Source: Tigriopus japonicus
Lineage: Eukaryota > Arthropoda > Copepoda > Harpacticoida > Harpacticidae
NCBI GenBank assembly: GCA_010645155.1
Contig: CM021316.1
Location: forward strand, 5,724,954 to 5,788,953
Length of the DNA: 64,000 nucleotides
Reading direction: 5' to 3'
The notes beneath the pieces are model-generated. The model did not search any database. It was not told the DNA's origin and saw only the letters and a program-made list of their open reading frames with translations. The position numbers and the translations under genes were made by a program. This document shows positions 47,903 to 61,100 of this stretch, piece by piece. How positions within the stretch are numbered: the first letter of the stretch is position 1; each line of letters starts with the position of its first letter.

Positions 47903-48421
47903 GACGAGGCTCTTCAGACACGGATTTTTTGAATTTTTATGACCGTTTCGGCCACGTTTTTTTAACTGTTTGCGTCGTAGCCTGTTTACCTTCTACCAAA
48001 GATTTTGGACCCCTAGATACTCGCCATCCATTGCAATTTGGTTGGCCAGGATTCGACGGATAGCCATGGTTGCCCTCGTGTCTGTGGTTCAGGCCTTCTC
48101 CGCCTCCTTCCACTCATGTCGCTTGTCCAGTCTGCATACTTTACATGTGAGTGTAGTCAGTCTGGATGGATGGATGGTTGAGGGCCAGATGAAGACGACC
48201 AAGGTGATCTTGACTGGCATTCCAATCCACATTCCAGCTCGCATGTTCACGTACGTGTGTTCTCTTGGGGAAGATCGGCCCATATTTGGGAGAGGGGATC
48301 AATCCTGTGGGCATGGGAAGAGCGAAGTACAGTGGATTCGTAAAACTTCCCTTGACCCCCCTCGCTCCGTTATCCTACTACTGGATTGGGTTGATGGCTC
48401 TGGTACGAGAATGCAGCCAAG

Positions 48422-48619
48422 ATGCATCTTTCCCAACCCTTCGATAAGGCATACTGTTGTCTGAGAATGGCTGTCAACGAATCGAACGGATTTCTTGTCT
48501 TGTGCCAAGAGCAATTTCTTCAGACAACAGGCAATGTGACAAGTCTCATCAAAGATCTGTCAAATACCTTGGAGACCTTCCAAGAACGATTGTCTGGATC
48601 AGATTCGGAGGCCATGTAA
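48422..48619 (+). CDS. Possible small protein, 65 aa
   Basis: The ATG at 48422 (A at -3) opens 65 codons ending TAA, with an in-frame stop just upstream, so the frame is self-contained unless spliced. Residues about 38-58 (NVTSLIKDLSNTLETFQERL) show hydrophobic positions spaced like an amphipathic or coiled-coil helix; the tail is acidic (SGSDSEAM). There is no signal peptide or membrane segment. I recognise no homologue. A frame of this length is common by chance, so the call rests only on composition and the helix pattern. Confidence 0.2.
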   Translation: MHLSQPFDKAYCCLRMAVNESNGFLVLCQEQFLQTTGNVTSLIKDLSNTLETFQERLSGSDSEAM

Positions 48620-48984
48620 CAACTACTAAAACAGAGCAAGCAATCCAGACAACAGTGGTCATTACATGTAGAAGATAACCTGAGTATAACCATCGCCTTT
48701 GAAAGCCTTTCTTTGGAAGAGATCGGACGAGGGGGTCATGAAGATGAGGGCGGTCTTTTCTCAGCGAACTCCGTGATGGTGTTTATAAAAACGAGTCTGT
48801 TCAATTTTCAAGGTGTCATCTCGGCAACGACCGGGAGTTGGTTGCTCTGGATCTACCGCAGTTTGGAGAAAAAAAACTAATTCAGGACTGACATGAACCG
48901 CGGTTAAGGGCCAATCCGAACAACAGCAAATCGTGTCTTAGAGGGTGGAATGCAAAGAAAAAAGGGTTTTAATACCCTTTCAGT

Positions 48985-49253
48985 TTGGTGCTACCTTACG
49001 AAGATGGCATGCAAGCTGAGCCATCAGATCCTGACAACGCTGGTAACATCTTTGATATCATTTGGGCAACGAGATTAAGACGACACTCCACGCCCAGGAA
49101 GTCATTCCAAAATCTATTTTTCAAGCTAGATTTGGAATGTTGCTACCATTCTCGGGGGTTGCAGTTTTGGCGTCGTTTACCTCTGCAAACCAAGATAACA
49201 TAGACCTTGCTCCCGTAACTAATTTCAACCAGTTCGGTTTTTGGGCCAAATGA
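48985..49253 (+). other. Overlapping protein-like open frames, unassigned
   Basis: Two plus-strand frames overlap here: 48985-49203 (acidic start YEDGMQAEPSDPDNAG) and 49062-49253 (hydrophobic centre GMLLPFSGVAVLASF). Neither has a recognised domain, and the strand opposite is also open. Probably non-coding; noted because it lies within 1.4 kb of the second cyclin's start. Confidence 0.1.
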
Positions 49254-49649
49254 TGGTTGACCAACACTGTTATGAAAGTCGGCTCAAGATATCGTTGCGT
49301 GCGTGACCGGTCAAATGCAAAGACAAGTGTCTTCTTCTTCATCCTCGTCTTGAGACCATGGTCGTCGTCTTCTTGAACACCTCGAGCTTTTCAGGTTCAG
49401 GTTGTTCAGAAACTTACTGGCTGCTCGTCTTTGACCTGTCTTCTAGCAACAGTTTTTGCCCTAAAATTTCCTCCCGAGAGTCTAATTATTGCGCCAGGAA
49501 AAAGAAACCGCGTAGATTTTTCTGGACAGCTTTGGGAGGGAAAATGACGTAGAAGAAAGACAAGTAAATCTATGGCGACTTCAGCAAGGCTGCCTCCACA
49601 TAGGAACTCGATCACCACTGCCACCATCCGCGATCAGTGGCCCTAAGAT

Positions 49650-50381
49650 TCCCTTCGTCTGGTGCCAGAGAATGGGGAGAGAGAGCTCTTGGTCGGTCTT
49701 TGGCCGAGCTTCCGAGTATTCTGGACGAAAGTCGCTCTCGTTGAATCTGTACTCTGCTGCTGTCCGTAGGTCTCGACACGAACTCTTGGATAATCGGTTT
49801 CCTCTTCCACCACGGAGAGAAGATGGCGGGAGCTAGGAAGAGTCGCGGTTTGGAATCCGCCAGAGAAGAGAGCCCTTGATCCATAGAGCTCCTCGAAACA
49901 GCTGATCTCCGCGAGCAAAGATTGCTCGGAAAACGAACGAGATAACCAGCTGAGTGAGCAACGTTCTCCTCTTGCTCAAGTTGCTCTTGGTGACAGCCAG
50001 ATCCTGAGCCTGCTCTTTCATTCACTACTCTGGTTTTTCGTCTATGCTGGGCACTGAGTTGAAGAGTGATTCAACATTGGAGAGCTCGGGCTGTCTCCAT
50101 CCAGGATGACTGCATTCCAAAGCTTGTGCTGGGCGTGGATGGCGAGAACGGCGAGCTCTCCTTCTCCCTTGGAAGTCCTGGCAACATCACGGAACGGAGT
50201 GTATGTAGAGACTGATGATCTGGCCATCGCCGTTTTTCCTCTTCAGAGAGAGACAAACTGTCAAAGAGAACAGATCTCGGTGAAATTCAATTCTCAGTGG
50301 GCAATGGTGTTGCCGGCTTTCTAAATATCTATCCCTTTCGATTTCCTCGTTGGACTCACTCTTCAATTGACCGCCATCACC
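49650..50381 (+). promoter_or_regulatory. CpG-rich promoter/5' leader region of the plus-strand cyclin D
   Basis: The roughly 700 bp before the cyclin ATG are visibly richer in G, C and CpG than flanking DNA, as expected for a promoter and 5' leader. AAGATGGCGGG at 49820-49830 matches the core of the YY1 site often found at transcription starts. No TATA box is evident. The exact start of transcription cannot be read from the sequence. Confidence 0.35.
49823..49879 (+). other. Possible 18-codon upstream ORF before cyclin D
   Basis: The ATG inside the YY1-like motif opens a short frame (MAGARKSRGLESAREESP) that closes at TGA 49877-49879, about 500 nt upstream of the cyclin ATG. If the transcript begins before 49823 it would be a uORF able to lower cyclin translation. 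Confidence 0.25.
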
Positions 50382-51966
50382 ATGACTCAATTGACTCAAG
50401 ACAGCCACAGCCTCTTGTGTACCGAGGTGTTGGACATTGGCGAGTTGACCAAGACGCCCGAGTCCAAAAGCCACACCACTTTCAGTGAGCCTATGATGGC
50501 TGAGGAACGTTTCCGTGACAACTATCCCGAATTACCGCCTACAGTGAAGGCCTTTCAAGACAATTCCCAAGTGAAGGATCATCGCATCCTACAGAATCTC
50601 CTCCGTAATGAGGATAAATACCTTCCCTGTGTGCCTGATTACATGACCTCGGTTCAACAGCTGAGTGTGACACCTTCCATGAGGAAGATTGTTGCCGAAT
50701 GGATGTTGGAAGTCATCCATGAACAACAAAGCCAACCTGAGGTGTTCTGTCTGGCCATGAATATGTTGGACCGTTTCCTGTCTCTGTGTCCTGTCTTGAA
50801 GGCACAACTTCAACTTCTGGGCTCCGTGTGCCTTTTGATTAGTTCAAAGATCCGAGAACCTTGTCCAATCCCCGGCCAAACCATTATAGTGTATACGGAC
50901 TACAGTATTACCCAAGAGGAGATCAAGGTATGTTTTTGCTTCTTCGTTATTCTTCAAAGTTGTCATTTTGGACTTTGTTGGCATTTGAACCCCATGCCTT
51001 TTTTGAGTGCTTGAGCGGCGCATTTAATTAGACCTTTGCCCAAGTTCGGAATGTTAATGGGACTTATGATGTTTCCTGTGCTGGGATTTTACAACGCCAT
51101 CTTTTTGCCTTCCTCTTGTCAACGTGCATAAAAATTCGATTTTTTACGTTTTATAGGAATGGGAACTTTTGGTATTGTACAAGCTCCAATGGGAACTGAC
51201 TGCTATCACCTCGATGGATTATCTTGATCATACAATCCCTCGGTTGGGACTAAATATAACTGACGATGAGCAAGAAGAGCTCCGAAGACGATCTGAAACT
51301 ATTCTGGCATTGTGTGCCACCGACTACCAATTCTCGTATCATTCGGCCAGCCTTTTGGCCGCCTCCAGTTTGTTGCTGGCTGTGAAATGTCTTTCAAAGT
51401 TCCAAAACCAACCCGTGGCTCTCCGTGAGATCCAACTCCGGCTTCAAACAGCAACCCACACAGCTACCGTAAGTTTTCAAATTGCTAAATGCGCAAATCC
51501 GGGAATAACGACACCTAAACAAACGTTTTCTTCCTATTTCTAGAACCATCTCCATCAATGCATTAAAGACTTGGCATCAATACTACCCGACTACCTGAAA
51601 CCCCCACAAATTGAAATTCACCAGACTCCGGATTCCACTTCGTGCAAACCCGGTCTTCGCCGTAGCCACACGTATCCAATGCGAATGGAGGCCGAATACA
51701 AACCGGATTCCACCACCCGGTTGAGCCCCGAGTGCTCCCCTGAACCTGATCTGTTTTGCAAGGAATACATGTCCAATGACAGTGCTCTGGGTGAAGAGTT
51801 TGATCATCCCGATGGCGATTGTCTAGCCACTGGATCGCCTTCCTCTCGATCCTCGTCACCACTCTCAGCCGTGGATATTTTCACGGACTACAATACCCAC
51901 GTCCTTCAGGCCGTCTTCGACCAAGCAGAGAATATGGATTCCCACTGCTCGATCCTCGTGAGCTGA
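50382..51966 (+). CDS. CCND: Divergent G1/S-specific cyclin D (long-tailed copy), 3 exons
   Basis: Exons 50382-50927, 51157-51468 and 51544-51966 join to 426 codons plus TGA; introns of 229 and 75 bp are GT-AG and phase 0, at positions equivalent to those of the minus-strand paralogue. LxCxE for Rb binding is at 11-15 (LLCTE). The cyclin box has MRKIVAEWMLEVIHEQQ at 100-116 and LDRFLS at 129-134, then SSKIREP at 154-160. The second fold starts EWELLVLYKLQWEL at 183. The tail of about 140 residues is Ser/Pro/Asp-rich and about twice the paralogue's. The TPTD degron is absent; SSSPLSAVDI at 389-398 might be a diverged form. Against the other copy, 25 of 35 residues match across the first helices. 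The ATG has A at -3. D-type cyclin identity is secure; that it still binds CDK4/6 is inferred. Confidence 0.95.
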
Positions 51967-52138
51967 TTCTGATCTCAATATTTAAGAATCGAATTTGTCC
52001 ATACATGCAGTTCAAAAAATCTTTCAACACGAAAACCATTACGCTTCTCTCATCTCCTTTGGATGGTGATATTTATGACAAAAGAACCTGATTATATATT
52101 TGTAGAACACTACTACATTCTTCGGTGAAATAATGATA

Positions 52139-52144
52139 ATAAAT
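52139..52144 (+). promoter_or_regulatory. Poly(A) signal of the plus-strand cyclin D
   Basis: AATAAA lies 172 nt after the TGA in an AT-rich 3' flank, giving a short 3' UTR. Confidence 0.6.
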
Positions 52145-52149
52145 CGACC

Positions 52150-55100
52150 GCAAGGCTTCAATTTAACTGACGTTTTTGGATCTTTTTCATCTTTTAATTA
52201 CTAGCGGTGATCAGATCTTTTCTGGGCTTATCTTTCCGATCGATCGCCTCCAATACTCCTCTCGCATCGCCAATGAATGAAGATCTCTCACGGGCATCAA
52301 TTTTTTGAACTTCCTAAGCTTCCTTGCCTAACCTAAAGTTCTGTTGCCAAAAGAAAGAGATTAACAATAAAACGGATAAAAATCTCCTGCCCGCCATTCT
52401 GTGTACACTCCACTGTCACCCAAGACCCAATTAGACAAGTCAGACGGGACCGATGATGGTTTTGGTGACTTCTGTGGCGCAACAGTTGAGGTGGACGCTG
52501 CCTTCGGGCGACCTCAAAGAAAATTCACCCCGGAGCTCGATTGGAGGGAGCTCCAATGGGGTTCAGTCAGACTTGACAGATCGGGAAGAGGAGAAATGGA
52601 GAGAGACACACAGAGAACAGAGTAATTATGGTTCGGTATTCAAATGTCAAAACGCCTATGAACATGCAATAGGGTCATTGCTTGATGTTCACCGTCAGTA
52701 CTTTCAAAGGACGACAACATTCAGTTGGAGAAACTGAGAACCCATTTCCCTTGCCCCACGAGAGCAACCCGAGAGCCAAAAGAGGTTCAAGACAAAAGTG
52801 GCCCTTAAGGGCTAAACTAATGAACTGGATTAAGACCTGCCCGATCCTCAAAGTTGTACATTTGAAGCGGGGGATGTGCTAAGGGGTACAAAGCGGAGGT
52901 TTCTTGCTGTGAACAGCAGAGCTGTTAATCAATAGAAAGAAACTACAATACTTTGGAACGACCCCTCCATTTGGTTCCGTGCGCCAACCCATAATAATCT
53001 GTCCCAAGAACAAAAACGACTCCTCACTGCGTAAATGAAGTCATCCAGACTGATTAACTGCAAGCGTTGTTGCCTTTCTTCTTCGTCTTCTTCATCCAAT
53101 TGTTGCATGGGCCAGCACCTATTCATGGCTTTACGATATTCATCATCATTACCATTGTTTCGTCGAAGAAAAACCAAGCCCGCCAACCCGAAATAATCCC
53201 TGGAGTCCAAACTGCTGAAACATTGGAATACTTCCCAAACTTAGTTACTCAACAAGGTGACTCTCAATGGGCCATTGACTCGGTTAATGTGTTTATGCAA
53301 AAAGTGGGTTTGGGTGCTGACTAATTTGGAAATTGCAGACTGCCAGACTAGTAGAAGGTGATGGTGGTATAAGGTCTGTTGTTGCACCCGCTCATAACTC
53401 AAGAAGGGTTATCAGTAACTCCAAGAATTGGGTTTGAGGGTCTGCAAGCTCACCCAAGGATTCCTCCAGGATCACTCAGTCAGTGCAGACAAATGAGCTG
53501 ATACGTAGTACCAACAGTCAAAGATCTTGCCAAAGATTCTTTTTGTCTATTTGTGGATTGGCCATGAAATGAAGGAAAGGAATCTTCCTTTTTTTGTCGA
53601 TCTGTCATAGATCACGACATATGGGACAATTCACCTTATCTGATATGAGCTATCTTTACACCATTTTTCCCAAGAGAGGTCGACGACTCAGCTTGACATT
53701 CCAGAATGAGAGCTGCGTCCTTTTTTTATTTCCCAAACCATCATTTCCGATTTTGCTTCGATGACAGTGAGAGAGATCGGATGAGAGAATCGAGGCAGGG
53801 AAAAAATCAGTGCCTGTTGCTGCAGCTGTCCTGGAGCTCTCCAATGAGAGATATTCTACCAGTTTGTACGTGTCCCAGAGCGTATGGGTGATATGTGGAG
53901 CTTTTTCCTTAGCAAGCTATTTAGGGAATAGATGGACAGAAAGAAAGAAAGAAAGACAGTGACGAAAAGCGAAGCGGCGTGGGAAAGCCGGGATGGGATG
54001 GACGTGAGTTGGAGATCCGTCATGCCCTCGGATATCTGAGATTGTTTGGGATCAATTAAGGGACATTTGGTGGGAGAAGAAGTCAATTGGGACAGTTGTG
54101 GGATCATTCCGATCCATTCTGAAGCTCGTTTCCGACCATTGATGTTCTTAATGAGTGATCAGATAAATTACGGAGCTGACGCAAAGTCAAGGGTTGTTTC
54201 GGTTATTTGCTCTTGCGGTAACAACGCGATTTCCCGCCAGCCATTGAAACCTTAATCAACCTCCACCAAGTATTAAATAAACCCACATGCGCATTTGGAG
54301 CCCCCAAAACCATTATTTCCCGCTCTTTCCGGTCGTCATCCGGCTCCTGACTTGACTTGTGTGATGTTATTGTTGTTGTCATCGTTCTCGGAGTTGACTA
54401 TCTTTCCTCCTGAAAGAACACTTTGAAACAGTAAGCAGTTTGAAATAACATGGTAGTCGATTCTCCCTGTTCCCCCCACAAATTGACACGACATAAGTGT
54501 TTCAATGCTGACTTGCTTGCATCCTTAACTCGAGGGCAAGAACACCACTACATACACCCTCACCCACACTCATCCTCGAACAAGTCTCTTTGGATGGAAT
54601 ACTGGTGGATTAAAAGAGCCTCCCATTTCCCAACCAATGAGACACAAGCCCTTCCACCACGAAAATGCAGGCCAATTCCTCAAGCTACAACCACATCGTT
54701 GGCGGAATGAAGGCTTTCAGTTTTTCAAAGCCAAAGATGGAAGTTCAATTCCATGCCAGAAGACCGGATACATCTGCCCAGCATTTCGGAGAAGAGGATG
54801 AGCAAGATGAGGCACAACCGGCCTACCACTCGTTTAGTGGAGAGCTGAAGTAAAGTCAGAAGAGTGACTTCAGTGACAATTAGGAGGGAGGAAAATCAAA
54901 TTTGACAAGTATATTCAGTTCCCTAAGCTCATTTTGATGGACGGAAGGAGGGTTTGAATCATGATCCATTATTGGGTTTCGTGGTAATAGAGTTTGGGCC
55001 AAATTTTTTGGGAATGGAGGATACCGGTAGTCCAAAAGGTTTATCATGGGCTTGATCCGACTCATCATGTTGGAGGCATCTATCAAGAGTCCTTAGCACA

Positions 55101-58100
55101 AAGGTTCCATTGATGAGGAGGAAGATGATTTGGGTGATAAGGATCATTTACAAGTTCCAATGGGATGAGTGACGGGTCGAAATCGGTTTTAGCTTCCCCC
55201 GAATTAGAATTAGTCTCAGTCCGGTCATGATCATCACGCCGGTCGTCTCCATCATTTTGATCATCGGACACAAAAGCCGCGTCTTGATCATCGTCACTCA
55301 CTGACAGCAAATTCAAAGAGTATAACACCAACCCGAAACCATAATACGCACCTCAAACCACACACAAGCCCTTCTGACAATGAGAAATGAACCTTTACAT
55401 TCACACCTTAATGGTACCGTGTTATTACGCACTCTCTCTACTCTCTTAAGCTCGTTCGATCTTCACTCTTTTGATCTCGTCCTGTTCGGCTCTCTAAACT
55501 CTCCAAGGGAGGTTCGAATGGAAATCAGATTTCTCAAAGAAGCCACAGACTTTCGCCAAATTGGCGGCAATTCATGCAAGTGTCTGTCCCAATGTGTGAG
55601 ATTGTCTACATGACTTGAATCTGTAGACATCCCACCTGAAGATTGGAAAAGTTGATTGCATCCCTTGTTAATGTGGACGTATCTATGTGTATGTGTGTGT
55701 GTGTGTGACCCAGCCCTGCTTCAGTTTTGTCAGAGAAAGAATCATTTCCCACCTTGCTCTTGGATCTTGCTGGTTGGACAAGTCACCGGAAATGAACGAA
55801 ATAAGAGAGTTGTGGATGGCGGGAACGAACCGATATTGGACCAAAGGCAGGAGGAGAGTTTCTTGGTGAGGCTATATTACTAATACTAATAATACGAAGA
55901 TGATGGGGATGCAAGGGATGGTCTCTTCCTCTTTGAACCCCTGCCTCTAAAACATACACGCTCACATCTCAACTTCCGATGGGTTTGTCGTTGAGGGTGA
56001 TGTAGTGTTTCGGAAATAAAACTGGGCATGTAAGGTTTTATTTCAGGCAAGGCTGAGAGCGATGTGGTAGTAATACATCCGTCGTGGGAGCGCTGTGACG
56101 GCATAAATATGGGGAGGCCAATTAAAACAAAACATTCCCCACTTATCAAGAACCTAGTCGAATCAGACGTAGTAGCAGTACTAGTGCTTGGAAGACTAGA
56201 GTATTTGAACAGAAACAGGGCAGAGTCGAAGGTAATGGGGATGCATTTATTCTCACAGAGGGAAGGAAGGAGGAAGGAAGGAGAGCCGCTCTTTTATGGG
56301 CTTGCCACAACTTACCGTTCGTATCCAGAACAACGAGGGAGTTCCTCTATTAAAGTGCAGAATATACATTTTCTGATTAGGTTCCCATGACATATGGATT
56401 TGCAAGAATTTATGGGTGAACAAAGGACTACTTCAACTCCCCCATCTCCTAAAAAGCATCCAGACAGATATCTATTGGCGATCGATGTATGGATGGATGG
56501 ATGGATGAATGAATTCCTGACAGCTAAGGCGATTGTTTTTACTGCGTTTTTTTCCTCTCAAGCTGAAAATTGCTTTGTTCAGAGGAATTTCATTCACTCT
56601 CCAATCCAAGTGCCTCCTCCTTAGTGAAGAGGCTAGGGCCACCTTCTTTTTTTAAGCCTTTTCTGGCCTTTCCATTGAAGGAATCTCAAGTCAAAGACAT
56701 CATCTTTATGACCGAGATTCTTCTCGCAACAGGCCACGTTGCCAAGTCATTTCATCCCTTGATGCATACTTGATTAGTTCAACGTGTTAAACCATTCAAT
56801 GATGAGAGCTTTAAGAGGTTGTTCTAGAAGGAGAAAAATCTGGATTAGGCCTGCACTCGGAGGCCATACACATTTCAGCTACCAATTCGAGTTGCCGACA
56901 GCGTTCAAAAGAACGTCATGAAACTAGGGCCCCCATGGGGTATAAAGACTTGAGAGACCTTTTGTTTTTTGTTCCTAGATTAATCCGAGACAGAGTGTAA
57001 ACCTCTGTGTTTGGGTTGGGTGGGGAATGGGGTGTCTGTCTGGTATGTCCTGCGACCATTCATTAGCTCAGTTCGAGCCAGCAAATTCAACCATCTGATG
57101 ATTTGCTGATGTTGACCATAGAGCCCGATTTTGAAATATGCTACTTGAATCAGAGTGTTTCACGCATCGTTGAGTTATAGCTTCTCTTGTGGTAGAGCTC
57201 TAAACAGACTACTCATCAAAGGATTGACTAGCCATGTCGGTGAGGTTGAGGAGTGGACTAGCGCTCTAGAGTGGACAGCTTCCAGGACTCTTGACGATGA
57301 CCACATGCAGGTCAGCTTAGTGGCAACTTTGGCAAAAACCGCAACACTAATGAGAGGGGCTGATTTTTGCCATCCCCGCAATCAAATGTCCATCCATCAG
57401 TCGGGAAGAGTAGAATTTCTATTCTTGGTCGACTCACTCACTCACTCACTCATTGGTACACAGGTATGGAAATTATGAGGCGATTACGAACTCAAAACAA
57501 ATCTCCTCTTTTCTCACCCCTCAGCAACAGAAGTAAATTGGGAATACCTTGATGTAGTTATGGTCACCCATGACACAATAGAACCGTGTCATATTATAGG
57601 TGTAACGTCAGTTGAGGTCACATTTTCGAGAAGAAGAAGAGGCAATAAATTTGTCGAGTGAGAAAAATCAACATGCTCTGCATTTTATAGTTCCAGTGCA
57701 ACATCAACACTAGATAGACCCAATGAACTTCTTGTCCAAGAAACAAAGGTGTGTTGACAGGGTGGGAATTGGGAATCTTGACTGTAGTCTTTATTGCGTG
57801 ACAAATCTGTCCAAGGAATTTCTCATGTTTGTCTTAGACGACCTCAGGATGTTGCAACTTGCTTGGAATGCTGACAAGGGATCTTTTTCTCTTTGTTGAG
57901 GGCGGCTTTACTCTAAACTTTTCCACAAATAAGGCCCTTTCGAATTCAAATCAGACCTAGCGCGAAATCAAGCCCGACGAAAAATGAGCATGGGAAAGAC
58001 AACAAAGAACAAAATGAGTTTGGCAACGATCCGCAAAACATGTAATGGACCTCCTCTCAATTTCTGTAACCACGGTGTGCAAAAATGTCCAAATTCCATT

Positions 58101-61100
58101 TGAAAAAGTGCCCGAGGAGGATTCATATTGTGCAAAAACCTTGCTCACCCGAAAACACCACCAATCGGAGACATATGAGTGGATGAGAAGTGAAGGTAGA
58201 CCTTACTTTGTTGTGCGTAGTATTTCAAATCTCTAATTGCTTTCCATCCAAAGTGATAATTAGCAAAACGGGAATTTTTTGCCGATCCCCAGAGTCCCTC
58301 AGAAGTAATGAGGAGGATATTTTTTGTCACAGTTTCAGTAGTCCCCAAAGAGTGTCCCAACTCAGTCTTAAAGTGCCCATTTAAGCTTGCAGACTTGTTT
58401 GAGGCTCGTTTACCGTGAACTGTACAGCAACAAGAGTGAATGAAGATAACCAGGATTCGACCGTGTGTTTCTCGAGCAAAATACCGATAACTCCAGACTT
58501 GCCAATGACTTGGAACAATACTAAGGGGGGACCCCCAAATGACCGAAAATTACAGTACTAAGCCTGGCAGCCATTTTACAAACGGAGAAAGAATTATAAT
58601 TGATCCTCACATGAGCTCGGAAAAAGCCAATAATGGGCTCTCAAGGAACTTTACTCCATGACCTCAGGAATTCTCCATTAGAAATGAGAGGCCCTCGATG
58701 TCTCTGTATGTCTATTACATGTACATGCATGATTCTTTTGCACTAGACTTTATCTAGATACTAGATTCGAGTTCCCAGAACTCTGAAATCAAGCTTTCAT
58801 AGTCTAAAGTGGCCAACAAATGATCAGTAAGACGGCCGAAAATGTCAAGCAATGGATGGGAAGCGTTCCGAGAACAACCTGTAATTTTCACTTGGCCTGG
58901 ACCAAAGGGTGTCTCAGGTCATTTGTTCCTTTCCTCGAGCACATCAATCTACAGTGTTTCTACGCTACGAAGGGCTACGAACGAACAAACGAACTGGTGA
59001 CCGACCTGCTTGCTCTCACAAACCAAATAGGTCAAAGTCACTCGAATCTTCGATCTTTGGTATTAGTCAAACTATACACAGAGAAACGATGAGCCACTTT
59101 GTTTAAGTCATTCACGAATGTCATTCCTACTAGTGGAGAGTGGGACGGGAACTCAAATTGTTTCTCCTCATGTAGACCATTAAGTGTGTTCGAGGGGACT
59201 TTGGTAACACCTCTTTTTTCCAGAAACGGACAAACAGAGGTCTCCCGAAACAATGAAATCCATTCTCAGACATAAAAAGCAACACTAACCGGTTGTCGGA
59301 ATCCAGCTCTTCAACCAAATCAAAAGAGTTCGTCGAAAGTTTGGAATAAATTTCGGGGTTTGATCAGACGATTGGAATCGGTCGAAGGTAACTTTATGTT
59401 CCATATTAGACACGGTGGTTGTTATCTTCTGATTGGTGGCCTAGGACACCGGGTCATAAATCGACCTGTCGCATTTTCAATTTTACTTTTTTACGAGAGG
59501 AAATGAGGTTTTCTTTGTGCAGTTTACGCCTCTTTGGACACTTCCTGTCTGAAATAGAGAGGCTTTGGAAAATTGAAAGTACCTTCATCCATGAGGCCCT
59601 CTCGTTCTCGCCTCTAACAGACTAAACATGCCATTTCATGTCAAATTAAACCCATTGACAAACTTGTGACACTATCTCCAGGTGCGTTTTAATCTTCTCT
59701 ATGGGTTCTTTGAAACAGAAAATCCGACCTGGAACTTCAAATCGACTGGCCTTATTCATCCCCAGAGACGACTAGCGGATGAACTCATTAGCCGAGCGTC
59801 AATCCTGAAGCAATGGTCAAAACACCATTTCCCTCAAAAGTCTCCTGCAGTTCATGCACTTCACCCTAATACCACCACCACCATCATCACTATATTGTTC
59901 AAAAAGTGTACAGACCATGTGTGGAGCGTACTTGGAAGAGTTTTTATTTTCAGGAAAGCCCCTGAGGTGGTGGACATGCGAGCAGATGTTGGGGACAACC
60001 CACCCACCAGTCCTTCAAGTTGCGAACACAAGCATGGTTGGTACTGAACACGTGCTCAATGTATTGGAAGTGAGTGAGCGAGGAGCGAGTGCACTAGTAG
60101 GTATGTACATGCTACGCACATACAGGACATTGATGGGTGAGTGGGTGGGGTGGACATAAGATCAAAAGAGACACCCTCCCCACACTTATAAGATCAACAA
60201 CCATCTCAGGCACTCGGGTATGCAAACTCGTGTGGCATGGAGGAGAAAATATGGTGCCCTGGGGAGATTGGGCGAGCATTTTGAGACTTTTGCTTCAAGA
60301 AAGTGACAAACAATGAGGCATCACGGGGCAAACAAACGAAAAGCAGATGGACACATGATGATGTTGATCAGGGTCTGTTGTTGGTCTTGGCGAATGATGC
60401 CAGTAAGGACGAAAGCGGAGATTGGACATTGGGTAATGCCAGACGATCTTTCATTGATAAATGGACAAGATATGAGAAGAAGCTTACAGAAAAAGAACGT
60501 ATTGGCATATTCAAGAGGTATTCAAGAGCACGGAAAAATCTTTCTCGTGCAGTATGTAGATTACTCAAATAGAAAAAGGGGCTCTTTTCATCCAACAACC
60601 AACTCTCCATGCAATGGATGAAGTTCATCAAAGAGCACAAAAGACCGATTTGCCCAATGACAGCAACACCATGGTCATATAAATTCCTTGGAGACGGATT
60701 TTTGGACAGTTCAGAATGGATTTAAAGCCTCTCTTCATTCTCATTCAGGCTCAACCCAGAACCTAAAATGGTGGTGTGGTGATGGTCATGTTGCTCTCTC
60801 TTACAGCTCTTCGTAGGTGTACAACTACTTACAACACGAGTAGTTCTCCAACCTATGGAGGTGCCTTTAAGGTTGGGTCAGCTAGACCTATTAAGGTTTC
60901 CAACTATTCAGAAAAAGTCCAGGCTCAAAGGACTTTTTTGTCAACTTGACCATTGAGACCGAGAATCGATGACTCCTCGTCTTCAATGAAATCTGATCCA
61001 TAAACTTGGTCAAAAAATGTCGCTCGACAGGGTTGTTCGCTACCGGTACACTACCACGAACTTCTACAACAATACTTCAGCCAGGGCCCATTCATCTCCA

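Noticed and set aside
40640..54240. E2F-like TTTCCCGC / GGCGGGAAA motifs near 40.65, 42.28, 54.23 and 54.31 kb
   Set aside because: About two such 8-mers are expected in 64 kb on both strands, and none lies at a cyclin promoter.
56188..56212. TGGAAGACTAG, identical to the first 11 bases of miR-7
   Set aside because: The match breaks down in the 3' half and no opposing star arm or hairpin is present. An 11-mer match to some known miRNA is expected by chance.
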